Shown: positions 18,325 through 26,557 of the stretch, piece after piece
How positions within the stretch are numbered: position 1 is the first letter of the stretch
Layout of the letters: each line of letters opens with the position of its first letter
NCBI GenBank assembly: GCA_002717625.1
Contig: PBEF01000002.1
Coordinates: forward strand, 127,338-191,337
Direction: 5' to 3'
Length of the DNA stretch: 64,000 nucleotides
Source of the DNA: Fidelibacterota bacterium
GTDB taxonomy: Bacteria; Fidelibacterota; Marinisomatia; SCGC-AAA003-L08; D37C17
Program-made: the position numbers and the translations under genes
The notes under the pieces: model-generated
The model's database searches: none
What the model saw: only the letters and a program-made list of their open reading frames with translations
Told to the model about the DNA's origin: nothing

Positions 18325-19641
18325 ATGTTAATGATTAATAAAATTATCTCTTCTATCATTATGTTGAGTGTAGTATTCTCTCAATATTGGCAACCTTTTC
18401 ATCCTCAAGACTTAATTAATCATCGTAATGAAATTATTGATTTTAAGGCTATAGATAACGCCGCAAGGTTAAGAGAAGTTGAATTTATTGATAGAAGTGT
18501 TTTAACGCACGAAATTATTGGATACCTTCCGTATTGGGAATATGATCATTATCCAGATCTTGATTACAGTCTTTTAACTCAATTAAATTTCTTTTCTGCT
18601 GAACTTGATTCATATGGAAACATTATAAATGATCATAATTGGAACAATTTATATATTGTGGATTATGTTCATGAAAGAGGTGTTAAGATCAAACTATGTG
18701 CGACTTTATTTGGTGAATCTGAGTTAACTGTTTTATTGAGTAATCCTGATAATAGACAGAATGCAATTGCTAACTTACTAGAACGTGTTATTAGTAAAAA
18801 TGCTGATGGTGTAGATATTGATTTTGAATTATTGCCTAATAATCAAAGAGATAACTTAGTTTTATTTATGGAAGAATTATCTGAAGTTTTTCATGAGAAT
18901 ATGGAAGATCCTATCATTACTATGGCTACACCTGCAATTGATTGGTCTGATGCGTGGGATTATAATCGTTTGGCTCAAATAACAGATGGGTTATTTATTA
19001 TGGGTTATAATTATTTTTATGGTGGTAGTAATATAGCTGGACCAGTTAGTCCTTTAGGAGCATATTATTATGATTTAGAGTATACTATGTATGACTATAT
19101 AAGTAAAACAAATAATCAGTTAGATAAATTAATCCTAGGTTTACCTTATTATGGATATGATTGGCCTGTTCAGAATAATTCACAAAACTCAGAGACGATT
19201 GGATATGGTGTTGCAAAAATATATTCTCAGGCAGAATTGATGTCTGATATATATGGATATAATTACAATCAAGATTCACATGCTCCATGGTTTTCTTATA
19301 ATTATGATAATAACTGGTATCAATGTTGGTATGATGATAGTTTAAGCTTAGCAAATAAATATGATTATATTAAGAATTTAAATATACAAGGGGCAGGTAT
19401 ATGGGCTCTTGGATATGATGATGGACATGACGAATTATGGGGTGCTATATATGAAAAGTTTACAGGATCACTTATCGGTGATTTGAATTTTGATAATCAA
19501 GTTAATATTTTTGATATCATATTGCTAGTATCTAATATCCTTGAAGATGATGATTTTTATAATGCTTCTGTTGATTTTAATAGTGATGATATTATAAATA
19601 TTGTAGATGTTATTGCTTTGGTTGCAATCGTTCTAGATTAA
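18325..19641 (+). CDS. Secreted glycoside hydrolase family 18 protein with dockerin-like tail
   Basis: A 438-residue exported protein (signal about 1-19, ending VVFSQ). The catalytic domain has the GH18 signature DGVDIDFE at 161-168, with Glu168 as acid/base. It also has the strand motifs IIGYLPYWEY, DGLFIMGYNYFYGG, LILGLPYYGYDW and GAGIWALGYDDG, which trace the TIM barrel. GH18 members cleave chitin, chito-oligosaccharides or related N-acetylglucosamine polymers. The form here, without a carbohydrate-binding module, resembles spore-cortex/YaaH-type and chitinase-like members. The last 60 residues are a dockerin-like pair (GDLNFDNQVNIFD, VDFNSDDIINIVD), so the enzyme is likely surface-attached or secreted by the route shared with four other proteins here. 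Confidence 0.88.
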   Translation: MLMINKIISSIIMLSVVFSQYWQPFHPQDLINHRNEIIDFKAIDNAARLREVEFIDRSVLTHEIIGYLPYWEYDHYPDLDYSLLTQLNFFSAELDSYGNIINDHNWNNLYIVDYVHERGVKIKLCATLFGESELTVLLSNPDNRQNAIANLLERVISKNADGVDIDFELLPNNQRDNLVLFMEELSEVFHENMEDPIITMATPAIDWSDAWDYNRLAQITDGLFIMGYNYFYGGSNIAGPVSPLGAYYYDLEYTMYDYISKTNNQLDKLILGLPYYGYDWPVQNNSQNSETIGYGVAKIYSQAELMSDIYGYNYNQDSHAPWFSYNYDNNWYQCWYDDSLSLANKYDYIKNLNIQGAGIWALGYDDGHDELWGAIYEKFTGSLIGDLNFDNQVNIFDIILLVSNILEDDDFYNASVDFNSDDIINIVDVIALVAIVLD

Positions 19642-19653
19642 AAAAATAATTTC

Positions 19654-19671
19654 AAGATTATCTGTAATCTT
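19654..19671 (+). terminator. Possible weak terminator hairpin after GH18 gene
   Basis: The inverted repeat AAGATTA/TAATCTT with a TCTG loop begins 12 bp after the GH18 stop. It has no clear T-run, so termination would be weak. It may simply be a mRNA 3' stabilising hairpin. Confidence 0.3.
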
Positions 19672-19707
19672 TATAAATTATAATATCATGAAATATTTAC
19701 ACAATAC

Positions 19708-19809
19708 ATGATTCGGCACTTTTTCCTCCAGTTTGGAAGGATAGGCCTACTTCGTTTAATAGCTGATTCTTTAGCTAATAAATTCATTCAAAATTATAAG
19801 GAGTTCTAA
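19708..19809 (+). CDS. Possible small ORF (33 codons) before the transglutaminase-like gene
   Basis: An ATG-initiated frame of 33 codons starts MIRHFFLQFGRIGLL and ends NYKEF. It fills most of the gap between the GH18 gene and the lipoprotein gene. Its stop TAA is 4 bp before the next ATG, and the next gene's AAGGAG ribosome site lies inside its last codons. Its base composition is less AT-rich than the flanks. No convincing ribosome binding site precedes it. It could be a leader peptide, a remnant of a longer gene, or chance. Confidence 0.25.
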   Translation: MIRHFFLQFGRIGLLRLIADSLANKFIQNYKEF

Positions 19810-19813
19810 TGAT

Positions 19814-20884
19814 ATGAAAAGGTATTTTCTATTATTTTTGACTTTATTTGTACTTGTATCTTGTTATAAAGCAAGTTCCTCAGGTCAAAGAGAGTTTCAA
19901 TTTACATACACTGTAGCTTTAGAGCCTACGGGGAATAAGAGCTTAGAGTTATGGCTACCAGTTCCTAAAACTAGTACAGTTCAAACTATATCTAATTTAG
20001 AATTAGATACTCAAGGTCTTGAATATGAGATTAAAGATGAAGAAAAGCATGGTAATAAGTATGTATATATTTATAGCAAGAAAGGAATAGATGAGGCTAA
20101 GGAAATAACTATGAAGTTTGACGTTGTGAGATCAGAACATCAAAATGTAGCTTATGATAACGTCGAATACTCTAGATATCTAAAAGCATCGAGTATGGTC
20201 CCTGTAGGAAATATTTTTTCTGAAATTATTAAAGAGAATAATTTGAATGGTGATGATATGCGAGGCTTATATGACTTTGTTTTAAATGGTATGCATTACG
20301 GTAAGCCAACCGATGATAAGGACTCTAAAAACTACAAGTATATACATGGTGGAAAAAACCCTAAGACTGGTCAAGAATGGTTACCTAACGATATAACTTA
20401 TGGTCTTAAAAAGAAGACAAAAGATGAATTAGTCAAATCTCAAAATAAGAATAAAGAATATGCGTATGGTAATGGTAATTCTTTATATGCTTGTGATATA
20501 GGGGTAGGGAATTGTACTGACTATCACTCCTATTTTATATCACTTGCCAGAACTATGGATGTCCCTTCAAGATTCCATATGGGTTTTTCAATTCCAGAGG
20601 GAAAAAGTGGGAAAGTAGGCGGATATCATTGCTGGGCTGATTATTATGTTGAAAATGAAGGATGGTTACCTGTAGACATATCAGAAGCAGATAAAGATCC
20701 ATCTAAAGTTGATTACTTTTTTGGAACAGCCACTGATAACAGAGTAGAGATGATGGTTGGACGTGACTTTGAATTATTTGGTTACAATGGAGGAATAATG
20801 AATTTTTTCATTTATCCTGTACTTGAGATCAATAATCGTGAATCTAAAAAGTTTACTAAAAAGTTTAGTTATAAAGAATTATAA
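19814..20884 (+). CDS. Transglutaminase-like lipoprotein
   Basis: A 356-residue protein with a lipoprotein signal (VLVSC, Cys17). The C-terminal half is a transglutaminase-core (cysteine protease-like) domain with an intact catalytic triad: Cys234 in GNCTDYHSYF, His272 in GGYHCWADYY and Asp288 in GWLPVDISEAD. The N-terminal half is a beta-rich domain typical of bacterial transglutaminase-like proteins (LELWLPVPKTS). Bacterial members usually act as proteases or amide hydrolases in the envelope rather than crosslinkers. It is preceded by AAGGAG and followed 60 bp later by the porin gene. A role in surface protein processing is possible but not shown. Confidence 0.85.
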   Translation: MKRYFLLFLTLFVLVSCYKASSSGQREFQFTYTVALEPTGNKSLELWLPVPKTSTVQTISNLELDTQGLEYEIKDEEKHGNKYVYIYSKKGIDEAKEITMKFDVVRSEHQNVAYDNVEYSRYLKASSMVPVGNIFSEIIKENNLNGDDMRGLYDFVLNGMHYGKPTDDKDSKNYKYIHGGKNPKTGQEWLPNDITYGLKKKTKDELVKSQNKNKEYAYGNGNSLYACDIGVGNCTDYHSYFISLARTMDVPSRFHMGFSIPEGKSGKVGGYHCWADYYVENEGWLPVDISEADKDPSKVDYFFGTATDNRVEMMVGRDFELFGYNGGIMNFFIYPVLEINNRESKKFTKKFSYKEL

Positions 20885-20944
20885 ATATAGAAAAATATTA
20901 ATAATAAATTCGTAATTTTGAATAACGTATAATAAGGGAGAACC

Positions 20945-21859
20945 ATGAAAAAACTAATATTATTAAGCCTGTCTTCAATGATTATTGCAGGTGATTTTGG
21001 AGGCTATTCAATTTTTGAATATAATGATAAAGCCTTTGATATGAAAAGAGTGTATCTTAAATACTCTAATACTATTTCTGATGATTTAAGCTTTAAGTTA
21101 ACATATGATATCGGAAGAGATGATTTTGATGCTGGTGACTTTGAATGTGACGACCCTACAATATGTGACGATATAAAACCAGATACTAAGTTATCTTCAT
21201 ATCTAAAACATGCATATATTAACTATAGTCAAAGCTTTGGTTTGATTTCAATTGGAGTAATAGGAACAAACTCTTATGGAACTCAAGAGAAAACATGGGG
21301 TTATAGATTTATTGAAAAATCTCCTCTTGATAAAGCCAAATGGACAAATACAGCAGATTTTGGTATAGGATATGCTAAGAGCTTTGGTGATATAAATATT
21401 AGTGCCCAAATTTTGAATGGAGAGGGTTATAAGAACACACAAGGCACTGAAGGAGATTTTGCTCTTTATTTAAGTTTATTATATGGTGAAGGTAAGCTTA
21501 ATAAAAATGATGGCTTTAATGTTGGACTTGTAATTACTAATCATGCTGATGATCAACTTGTTGGCTTGTTTGGTGGTTGGGCTAAAGATAAGATTAGAAC
21601 AGGCTTAGAGTATAATAGATTGGATGCTGGAAGTGATTCTTATGTTATGCTAAGTAATTATTTAAATTATTCTTTATCTGATAAATGGGATGTATTTGTT
21701 AGAAATGATAGAGTGGAAGAAATTGAAATAAGCAATACTGAATCTAATGCATATGTAGGTGCTGTTTGGAAATTAAATAATAATTTTCATATTGCTCCAC
21801 ACTTTACTATGTCTGATGGTGATAATGATTTTCGATTATCGTGTATGTTTAAATATTAA
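20945..21859 (+). CDS. Outer-membrane beta-barrel porin, possibly phosphate-selective type
   Basis: A 304-residue protein with a short signal sequence (MKKLILLSLSSMIIAG). It then alternates amphipathic strands and turns with many aromatic girdle residues, ending in an aromatic-terminated strand (CMFKY), as outer-membrane barrels do. An early KRVYLKYSNTISDDLSFKLTYD strand pair is like the OprO/OprP porin family. That similarity, plus its place directly upstream of a PhoB/PhoR-like pair and a Na/Pi cotransporter, suggests a porin for phosphate or another anion; this is inference. A strong ribosome site (AAGGGAG) precedes the ATG and a terminator follows the gene. Confidence 0.65.
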   Translation: MKKLILLSLSSMIIAGDFGGYSIFEYNDKAFDMKRVYLKYSNTISDDLSFKLTYDIGRDDFDAGDFECDDPTICDDIKPDTKLSSYLKHAYINYSQSFGLISIGVIGTNSYGTQEKTWGYRFIEKSPLDKAKWTNTADFGIGYAKSFGDINISAQILNGEGYKNTQGTEGDFALYLSLLYGEGKLNKNDGFNVGLVITNHADDQLVGLFGGWAKDKIRTGLEYNRLDAGSDSYVMLSNYLNYSLSDKWDVFVRNDRVEEIEISNTESNAYVGAVWKLNNNFHIAPHFTMSDGDNDFRLSCMFKY

Positions 21860-21883
21860 TTAGAAAGTTGTATGATTTAAATA

Positions 21884-21928
21884 AAAACAAGCTGTTTCAA
21901 TTAGTATTGAGATAGCTTGTTTTTTTTA
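21884..21928 (+). terminator. Rho-independent terminator after porin gene
   Basis: The arms AAAAACAAGCT and AGCTTGTTTTT, with an inner partial pairing (TTTCAA/TTGAGA), are followed by a T-run. The element lies about 25 bp after the porin stop and separates it from the PhoB-like gene. Confidence 0.8.
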
Positions 21929-21966
21929 TACAAGAAATTTATGTTTTTGATACCTAAATTAATTAA

Positions 21967-22638
21967 ATGAAAAAAACAATTTTAATAGTAGATGATGAAC
22001 AGGATATAATTGATCTTTTATCTTATAATTTATCTAAGAATAATTATAATGTTTTAACTGCATCTGATGGTTCAGAAGCATTATTAAAAATTAATTCAAA
22101 TATAGATTTGATAATATTAGATGTTATGATGCCTAAATTGGATGGATTTGAAATTTGTCAATTAATTAAAAAAAATCCTACAACATCTAGTATCCCAATT
22201 ATATTTTTAACAGCTAAAAATTCTACTGAAGATGAATATAAAGGATTATTAGTTGGAGGAGATGATTATGTTGTAAAGCCTGTGGCAGTAAAGAACTTAC
22301 TCCTCAGAATACAGAATACTTTAAATAAAAAGTCTAAAGAGAATACATCTGATTATTCAAAGAATTCATTAACCGTAAATTTTGATAATTTAACAGTACA
22401 TATTCAGGATAAAAAAATTAAATTAACTAAAACAGAGTTTAATCTATTGAGAACTTTTATTAAATCTCCTGGTAAAGTCTTTAAAAGATCTGAATTATTA
22501 GATAGAGTATGGGGCAGAGATACAATCGTTTCAGATAGAACAGTTGATGTGCATATTACAAAACTAAGAAAAAAAATCGAAATAAATAATAGACTTATCT
22601 TTACATCACATGGTTCTGGATATTATTTTGAGGACTAA
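21967..22638 (+). CDS. phoB: PhoB-like response regulator (OmpR/PhoB family)
   Basis: A 223-residue two-domain regulator. The receiver domain has the acidic pocket (VDDEQD), phospho-acceptor Asp52 in ILDVMMPKLDG, and VKP near residue 104. The C-terminal winged helix shows the family's LTKTEFNLLRTF, VFKRSELLDRVWG and RTVDVHITKLRKKI. The sensor kinase starts 8 bp later, and phosphate transport genes follow, so PhoB is the best guess within the OmpR/PhoB family. Its target is probably the 11-bp-spaced TTAA repeat upstream of the Na/Pi gene. Assignment to phosphate rather than another signal rests on context. Confidence 0.75.
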   Translation: MKKTILIVDDEQDIIDLLSYNLSKNNYNVLTASDGSEALLKINSNIDLIILDVMMPKLDGFEICQLIKKNPTTSSIPIIFLTAKNSTEDEYKGLLVGGDDYVVKPVAVKNLLLRIQNTLNKKSKENTSDYSKNSLTVNFDNLTVHIQDKKIKLTKTEFNLLRTFIKSPGKVFKRSELLDRVWGRDTIVSDRTVDVHITKLRKKIEINNRLIFTSHGSGYYFED

Positions 22639-22646
22639 TAATATTC

Positions 22647-23642
22647 ATGATTAAGTCTTTAGATATTAAAGTTAAAGCTCTATTTTTATTTATACTATAT
22701 TTGGCAACTTTATATTTGTTCAATTATAGAGTTTTAGAGGTAGCTTTTTTTTTAATATCGATAGTCTTTATTCTGCTTCTTTTTTATTTATTAAAACAAA
22801 ATCAAGATACTCATCATAAAATATATAATTATACTAATGATTTGTACTATGCTGTTTTTAAAAAAAGAATAAAACATGATAACTTATCGTCTGTTTGTAA
22901 TTCCTTAAGCTTAATTAATTCTGATATTACTAATAAGATTGATAATATTGAAAATTTAGAAAAATCTAGGAGTAAATTTTTAGGAAATGTTTCTCATGAG
23001 ATTAAAACTCCTTTATTCATATTGCAAGGGTATGTAGATACTTTAATTGATGGAGCTGTTCATGATTCTGATGTTAATCTTGAATTTTTAGATAAGATAA
23101 AGCATCAGAGTTTAAGGTTGAATAATCTTATGGAAGATTTAATTAAAATATCAATGATTGAATCTGATGAGTTGCAATTAAATATTGAGAAGAATAGCTT
23201 TAAGGATGTCATCGAACATATATCTCTAAACTTTCAAGATGCTCTATCTAAAAGAGGCGATTCTTTAATATTACCTGATATTAAAGATGATATATTTGTA
23301 CAAATAGATAAAGATAATATGTTATCTGTTTTTAATAATATAATTAATAATGCTATTAATTATTCAAATGATGGCGATATAATAGTTTCTGCAAAAAAAC
23401 AAAATGATGTTTTAAATATCAGGATAACAGATCATGGTATAGGTATGGAAGAAAAGTATTTGAATAGAATTTTTGAACGTTTTTATTGCGTGAGTTCTGA
23501 TAGATCAAGGGCATCTGGAGGAACGGGGCTAGGACTAGCTATAGTTAAGCATATTTTACGCGCACATGGTATCAGTATAGGTGTAGAAAGCAGGATTAAT
23601 ATAGGTACTACGTTTTACTTCAATATCCCAATATCAAAATAA
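22647..23642 (+). CDS. phoR: PhoR-like sensor histidine kinase
   Basis: A 331-residue membrane kinase. Two hydrophobic helices near the N-terminus (about 10-28 and 31-50) are separated by almost no periplasmic loop, as in PhoR proteins that sense through transporter partners. The HisKA domain has the phospho-acceptor His117 in GNVSHEIKTPLF. The ATPase domain has the N box (NNIINNAINYS), the G1 box (ITDHGIGME), the F box (FERFY) and the G2 box (GGTGLGLAIV). It lies 8 bp after the response regulator and just before the Na/Pi cotransporter and PhoU genes. No PAS domain is evident, which makes it shorter than E. coli PhoR. Confidence 0.75.
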   Translation: MIKSLDIKVKALFLFILYLATLYLFNYRVLEVAFFLISIVFILLLFYLLKQNQDTHHKIYNYTNDLYYAVFKKRIKHDNLSSVCNSLSLINSDITNKIDNIENLEKSRSKFLGNVSHEIKTPLFILQGYVDTLIDGAVHDSDVNLEFLDKIKHQSLRLNNLMEDLIKISMIESDELQLNIEKNSFKDVIEHISLNFQDALSKRGDSLILPDIKDDIFVQIDKDNMLSVFNNIINNAINYSNDGDIIVSAKKQNDVLNIRITDHGIGMEEKYLNRIFERFYCVSSDRSRASGGTGLGLAIVKHILRAHGISIGVESRINIGTTFYFNIPISK

Positions 23643-23650
23643 TTAATAAT

Positions 23651-23683
23651 TTCTTAACATCTATTTAATTATTGCTTAATAAA
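23651..23683 (+). promoter_or_regulatory. Pho-box-like element: three 11-bp direct repeats
   Basis: Three consecutive 11-mers, TTCTTAACATC, TATTTAATTAT and TGCTTAATAAA, share TTAA(C/T) in exactly the same register. PhoB and PhoP family regulators bind direct repeats of 11-bp period, and in Bacillus the core is TTAACA-like. The element is in the gap between the kinase gene and the Na/Pi cotransporter start. The AT-rich background weakens the match, but the exact periodicity and context support it. Confidence 0.45.
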
Positions 23684-23731
23684 TAAAGTTTAAATTATCA
23701 TATTAATTAAACAATCTCAGGGATACTTTAT

Positions 23732-24826
23732 ATGGATAATCGTCTTAGAACAGTATTGAAAATAGCAGGAGTTTTTTTAGCCTTATATTTATTTTTAGTT
23801 GGTATTAAAGGTTTGTCAAGTGGAATTAAAATGCTTGGAGGAGATTTTGCAAATCAAATTATGACAACTACAAGTAATCCTTTTATTTCCCTGTTAGTAG
23901 GTATATTAGCAACAACATTATTTCAAAGCTCATCAACAACAACTTCTATTATTGTAGGGATGGTTAGTACTGGAGCAGTTACTTTATCTGGTGCTATCCC
24001 AATGATTATGGGAGCAAATATTGGTACAACCGTAACAAATACGATTGTATCAATGGGCCATATCAGACGAGGAAATGAATTCAAACGTGCATTTTCAGCA
24101 GCAACCCATCATGATATATTTAATGTATTATCAGTTATTATTTTGTTGCCACTTGAGATAGCATTTGGATTCATAGAAAAAACTGCTACAGGTTTAGGTA
24201 CACTTTTGTTTGGTACAATTAGTACAGAAGAGGTATTTCAAAGTCCAATTAAAACCGCTATAAAATGGGGTTCTAAGCATGTACAGAGTTTAAGTTTCGA
24301 TAGTACTACCCTATATATCATATTAAGTGTTCTTTTAACATTTTTAATGTTATATTTTATTGTAAAATTATTGAGAAGTTTAGTTCTAGAAAATATACAA
24401 CAATATTTTGAGGAATATATCTTTAAATCAGCAGCTAGAGCAATGCTATTTGGAATAATATTAACTATTATGGTTCAAAGTTCTTCTATAACAACATCAA
24501 CGATAGTTCCACTAGCTGGAGCAGGAGTAGTAAGGCTGCATCAGCTGTACCCATTTACAATTGGTGCGAATGTAGGAACTACAGTAACTGCATTGTTAGC
24601 ATCTTTAACTTTAAATGTTACTGCAATGGTTGCAGGTTTTGCCCATCTGTTTTTTAATATATTTGGAATTATTGTAATATTTCTTAATCCATTATTGAAA
24701 AATATTCCACTTGATTTAGCAGATTGGCTATCAGAAAAAGCAGTTAAAAATAGATTTATTCCACTCTTTTATTTAATTATATTTTTCTTTTTATTACCAT
24801 TTTTATTAATATACTTTGGAGGGTAA
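23732..24826 (+). CDS. Na+/phosphate cotransporter (NptA/PNaS family)
   Basis: A 364-residue integral membrane symporter that imports inorganic phosphate with Na+. It has the two inverted family repeats with their diagnostic motifs: FQSSSTTTSIIVGMVSTGAV in the first half and VQSSSITTSTIVPLAGAGVV in the second. GANIGTT and GANVGTT follow the two motifs. About eight membrane helices are predicted. A Pho-box-like repeat lies upstream and a PhoU-domain gene starts 4 bp after the stop, so the three elements form a phosphate uptake unit. Na+ coupling fits the Nqr-based energetics seen at the right end of the window. Confidence 0.92.
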   Translation: MDNRLRTVLKIAGVFLALYLFLVGIKGLSSGIKMLGGDFANQIMTTTSNPFISLLVGILATTLFQSSSTTTSIIVGMVSTGAVTLSGAIPMIMGANIGTTVTNTIVSMGHIRRGNEFKRAFSAATHHDIFNVLSVIILLPLEIAFGFIEKTATGLGTLLFGTISTEEVFQSPIKTAIKWGSKHVQSLSFDSTTLYIILSVLLTFLMLYFIVKLLRSLVLENIQQYFEEYIFKSAARAMLFGIILTIMVQSSSITTSTIVPLAGAGVVRLHQLYPFTIGANVGTTVTALLASLTLNVTAMVAGFAHLFFNIFGIIVIFLNPLLKNIPLDLADWLSEKAVKNRFIPLFYLIIFFFLLPFLLIYFGG

Positions 24827-24829
24827 CAC

Positions 24830-25495
24830 ATGTTTAAACAAATATTTGAAATATTTAAATCTGATAGTTTATATGAGCAAGCACTGCAAGAATGCCATGA
24901 AATGTTAGATATTGATCGTGAAATGTTCAATGAATCTGTAAAATCTTTAAGAAACTCAGATACAGCTGATATTCCGATAGATATTTATGCTATGGATAGA
25001 AAAATAAATGAATTTGAAAGAGATGTTAGAAGAAAAGTAATGACTCATCTGGCTATTGGGGGTAAAGAGGATATTGGTTCTGGATTAATATTAGTGAGCG
25101 TAGTAATAGATATTGAAAGAATTGGAGATTATACTAAAAATATTTATGATTTAGCTGTGCAACATCCTAAAAAATTAAATGCAGGGAGTTTTGAAGATAT
25201 ACTTACAAAAATGGAAAATTCGACCAGTGAGTTTCTTAATAAAGCAATTGATGCGTTTAAATCTCAAGATATTGATGCGGCAAGAGAGCTAATGATAGAG
25301 TACAAAACTGATATTTCAGCAAAAAGTAATGAAGTAGTCAATTCAATAGTTTCTGGATCTAGTGATGAATTTTCTTCAAGTAATTCAGGAGCACTTTGTT
25401 TATATGCTAGATACTTAAAACGAATTGCAGCGCATTCAAGAAATTTAGTTTCAAGTATAGTAAATCCATTTGAACGAATTGGATATCCAGAATAA
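24830..25495 (+). CDS. PhoU-domain protein
   Basis: A 221-residue all-helical cytoplasmic protein with two PhoU-like three-helix repeats. The E/DxxxD-type metal-binding patterns (ERDVRRKVMTHL, VVIDIERIGDYTKNIYDLA, RYLKRIAAHSRNLVSSIV) are clear. In PNaS systems a PhoU domain is often fused to or encoded beside the transporter and modulates phosphate flux and PhoR signalling. Here it is a separate gene overlapping the next start by about 26 bp, so translational coupling is likely. Confidence 0.88.
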   Translation: MFKQIFEIFKSDSLYEQALQECHEMLDIDREMFNESVKSLRNSDTADIPIDIYAMDRKINEFERDVRRKVMTHLAIGGKEDIGSGLILVSVVIDIERIGDYTKNIYDLAVQHPKKLNAGSFEDILTKMENSTSEFLNKAIDAFKSQDIDAARELMIEYKTDISAKSNEVVNSIVSGSSDEFSSSNSGALCLYARYLKRIAAHSRNLVSSIVNPFERIGYPE

Positions 25496-25913
25496 TAAAT
25501 CTATTTTATTCCTTTGTACTGGTAATTCATGTCGTTCTCAAATGGCAGAAGGAATTGCAAATAAAATACTACCAAATAATATTCTTGTAAAAAGTGCAGG
25601 AACAGAAGTGCATGGTGTTAATCCAATAGCTGTAGAGGTAATGAATGATATCTCAATTTCTATTTCACACCATCAATCTGAAAAAATAAATTATCAAGAT
25701 ATTAAAAAGTTTGATTTGATTATCACTTTATGTGGTGATGCAAGGGATAAATGCCCTATTATTGAACCTAAGGATAGACATATGCATTGGGCAATAGATG
25801 ATCCTGCTAATTTTAAGGGCGCTCATCAGAATGTGAAAAAGAAGTATGCAGAGGTTAGAGATTTAATATATAATAAAATTGCTGAATTAAAAGATAAATT
25901 AGGAACTATATGA
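25470..25913 (+). CDS. arsC: Arsenate reductase, thioredoxin-coupled (low-MW phosphatase type)
   Basis: A 147-residue ArsC of the pI258 class, which reduces arsenate to arsenite. The P-loop CTGNSCR (Cys16, Arg22) and the redox Cys pair in LCGDARDKCP are all present, so the three-cysteine relay is complete. The reduced enzyme needs thioredoxin, and trxA/trxB occur about 9 kb downstream. The start is uncertain: TTG at 25470 or TTG at 25479 both lie inside the phoU 3' end, and the conserved core begins about ten codons later. The aquaglyceroporin start overlaps its stop (ATGA), so the pair is a coupled arsenic-detoxification unit beside phosphate uptake genes. Confidence 0.92.
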   Translation: MNELDIQNNKSILFLCTGNSCRSQMAEGIANKILPNNILVKSAGTEVHGVNPIAVEVMNDISISISHHQSEKINYQDIKKFDLIITLCGDARDKCPIIEPKDRHMHWAIDDPANFKGAHQNVKKKYAEVRDLIYNKIAELKDKLGTI

Positions 25914-26557
25914 AATACTTATCAGAGTTTATTGGAACATTCTTTTTAGTCGCTGTTGTTGTTGGATCTGGAATTATGGCTGAGAATTTATCAAATGGAA
26001 ATAATGCTGTAGCTCTTTTAGGTAATACTATAGCAACAGGAGCAATATTATTTGTCCTTATTAAGATGTTTGCAAATATTTCAGGTGCTCATTTTAATCC
26101 TATTGTAAGCTTTGTTTTCCTTTTACGTAAAGAAATAGATAAGCGAGATTTTATTTTATATTTATTTATACAGTTTTTTGCAGGGATTACAGCTGTATTT
26201 TTAATACACTACATTTTTGAATTAGAACATATATTCCAAATATCAAGCAATGCAAGGGGAGAGGTTCCATTGCTTGTGAGTGAAATAGTTGCAACTTTTG
26301 GATTAGTCTCAACAATCCTTTTTATAAGAAAATATGATGAAAAATCAGTAGCAATTGGAGTTGCATTATTTATAACAGCAGGATATTGGTTTACATCATC
26401 TACATCATTCGCTAATCCAGCTGTTACTATTGCTAGAATATTTACTGATACTTTTACTGGAATTGCACCAATATCAGTTAAATTCTTTTTAGCAGGTCAA
26501 TTGGTTGGAAGTCTTATTGCGCACTATGTATATCAATTATCAGAAAAAACTAAATAA
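25910..26557 (+). CDS. Aquaglyceroporin (MIP family), probably an arsenite channel
   Basis: A 215-residue MIP-family channel with six helices and two half-helix motifs, HFNPIVS (NPI instead of NPA) and FANPAVTIAR, which line the pore. The Arg after the second motif is the selectivity-filter Arg. The start overlaps the arsC stop by 4 bp. In several bacteria an aquaglyceroporin (AqpS type) replaces ArsB and lets arsenite flow out down its gradient after ArsC action, and that role is inferred here from synteny. The altered first motif is common in such channels. The gene converges with the TauE/SafE gene, overlapping by 8 bp. Confidence 0.88.
   Translation: MKYLSEFIGTFFLVAVVVGSGIMAENLSNGNNAVALLGNTIATGAILFVLIKMFANISGAHFNPIVSFVFLLRKEIDKRDFILYLFIQFFAGITAVFLIHYIFELEHIFQISSNARGEVPLLVSEIVATFGLVSTILFIRKYDEKSVAIGVALFITAGYWFTSSTSFANPAVTIARIFTDTFTGIAPISVKFFLAGQLVGSLIAHYVYQLSEKTK

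Noticed and set aside
929-19641. Cellulosome cluster based on the dockerin-like tails
   Set aside because: No cohesin or scaffoldin is present and only one of the five proteins is a glycoside hydrolase.
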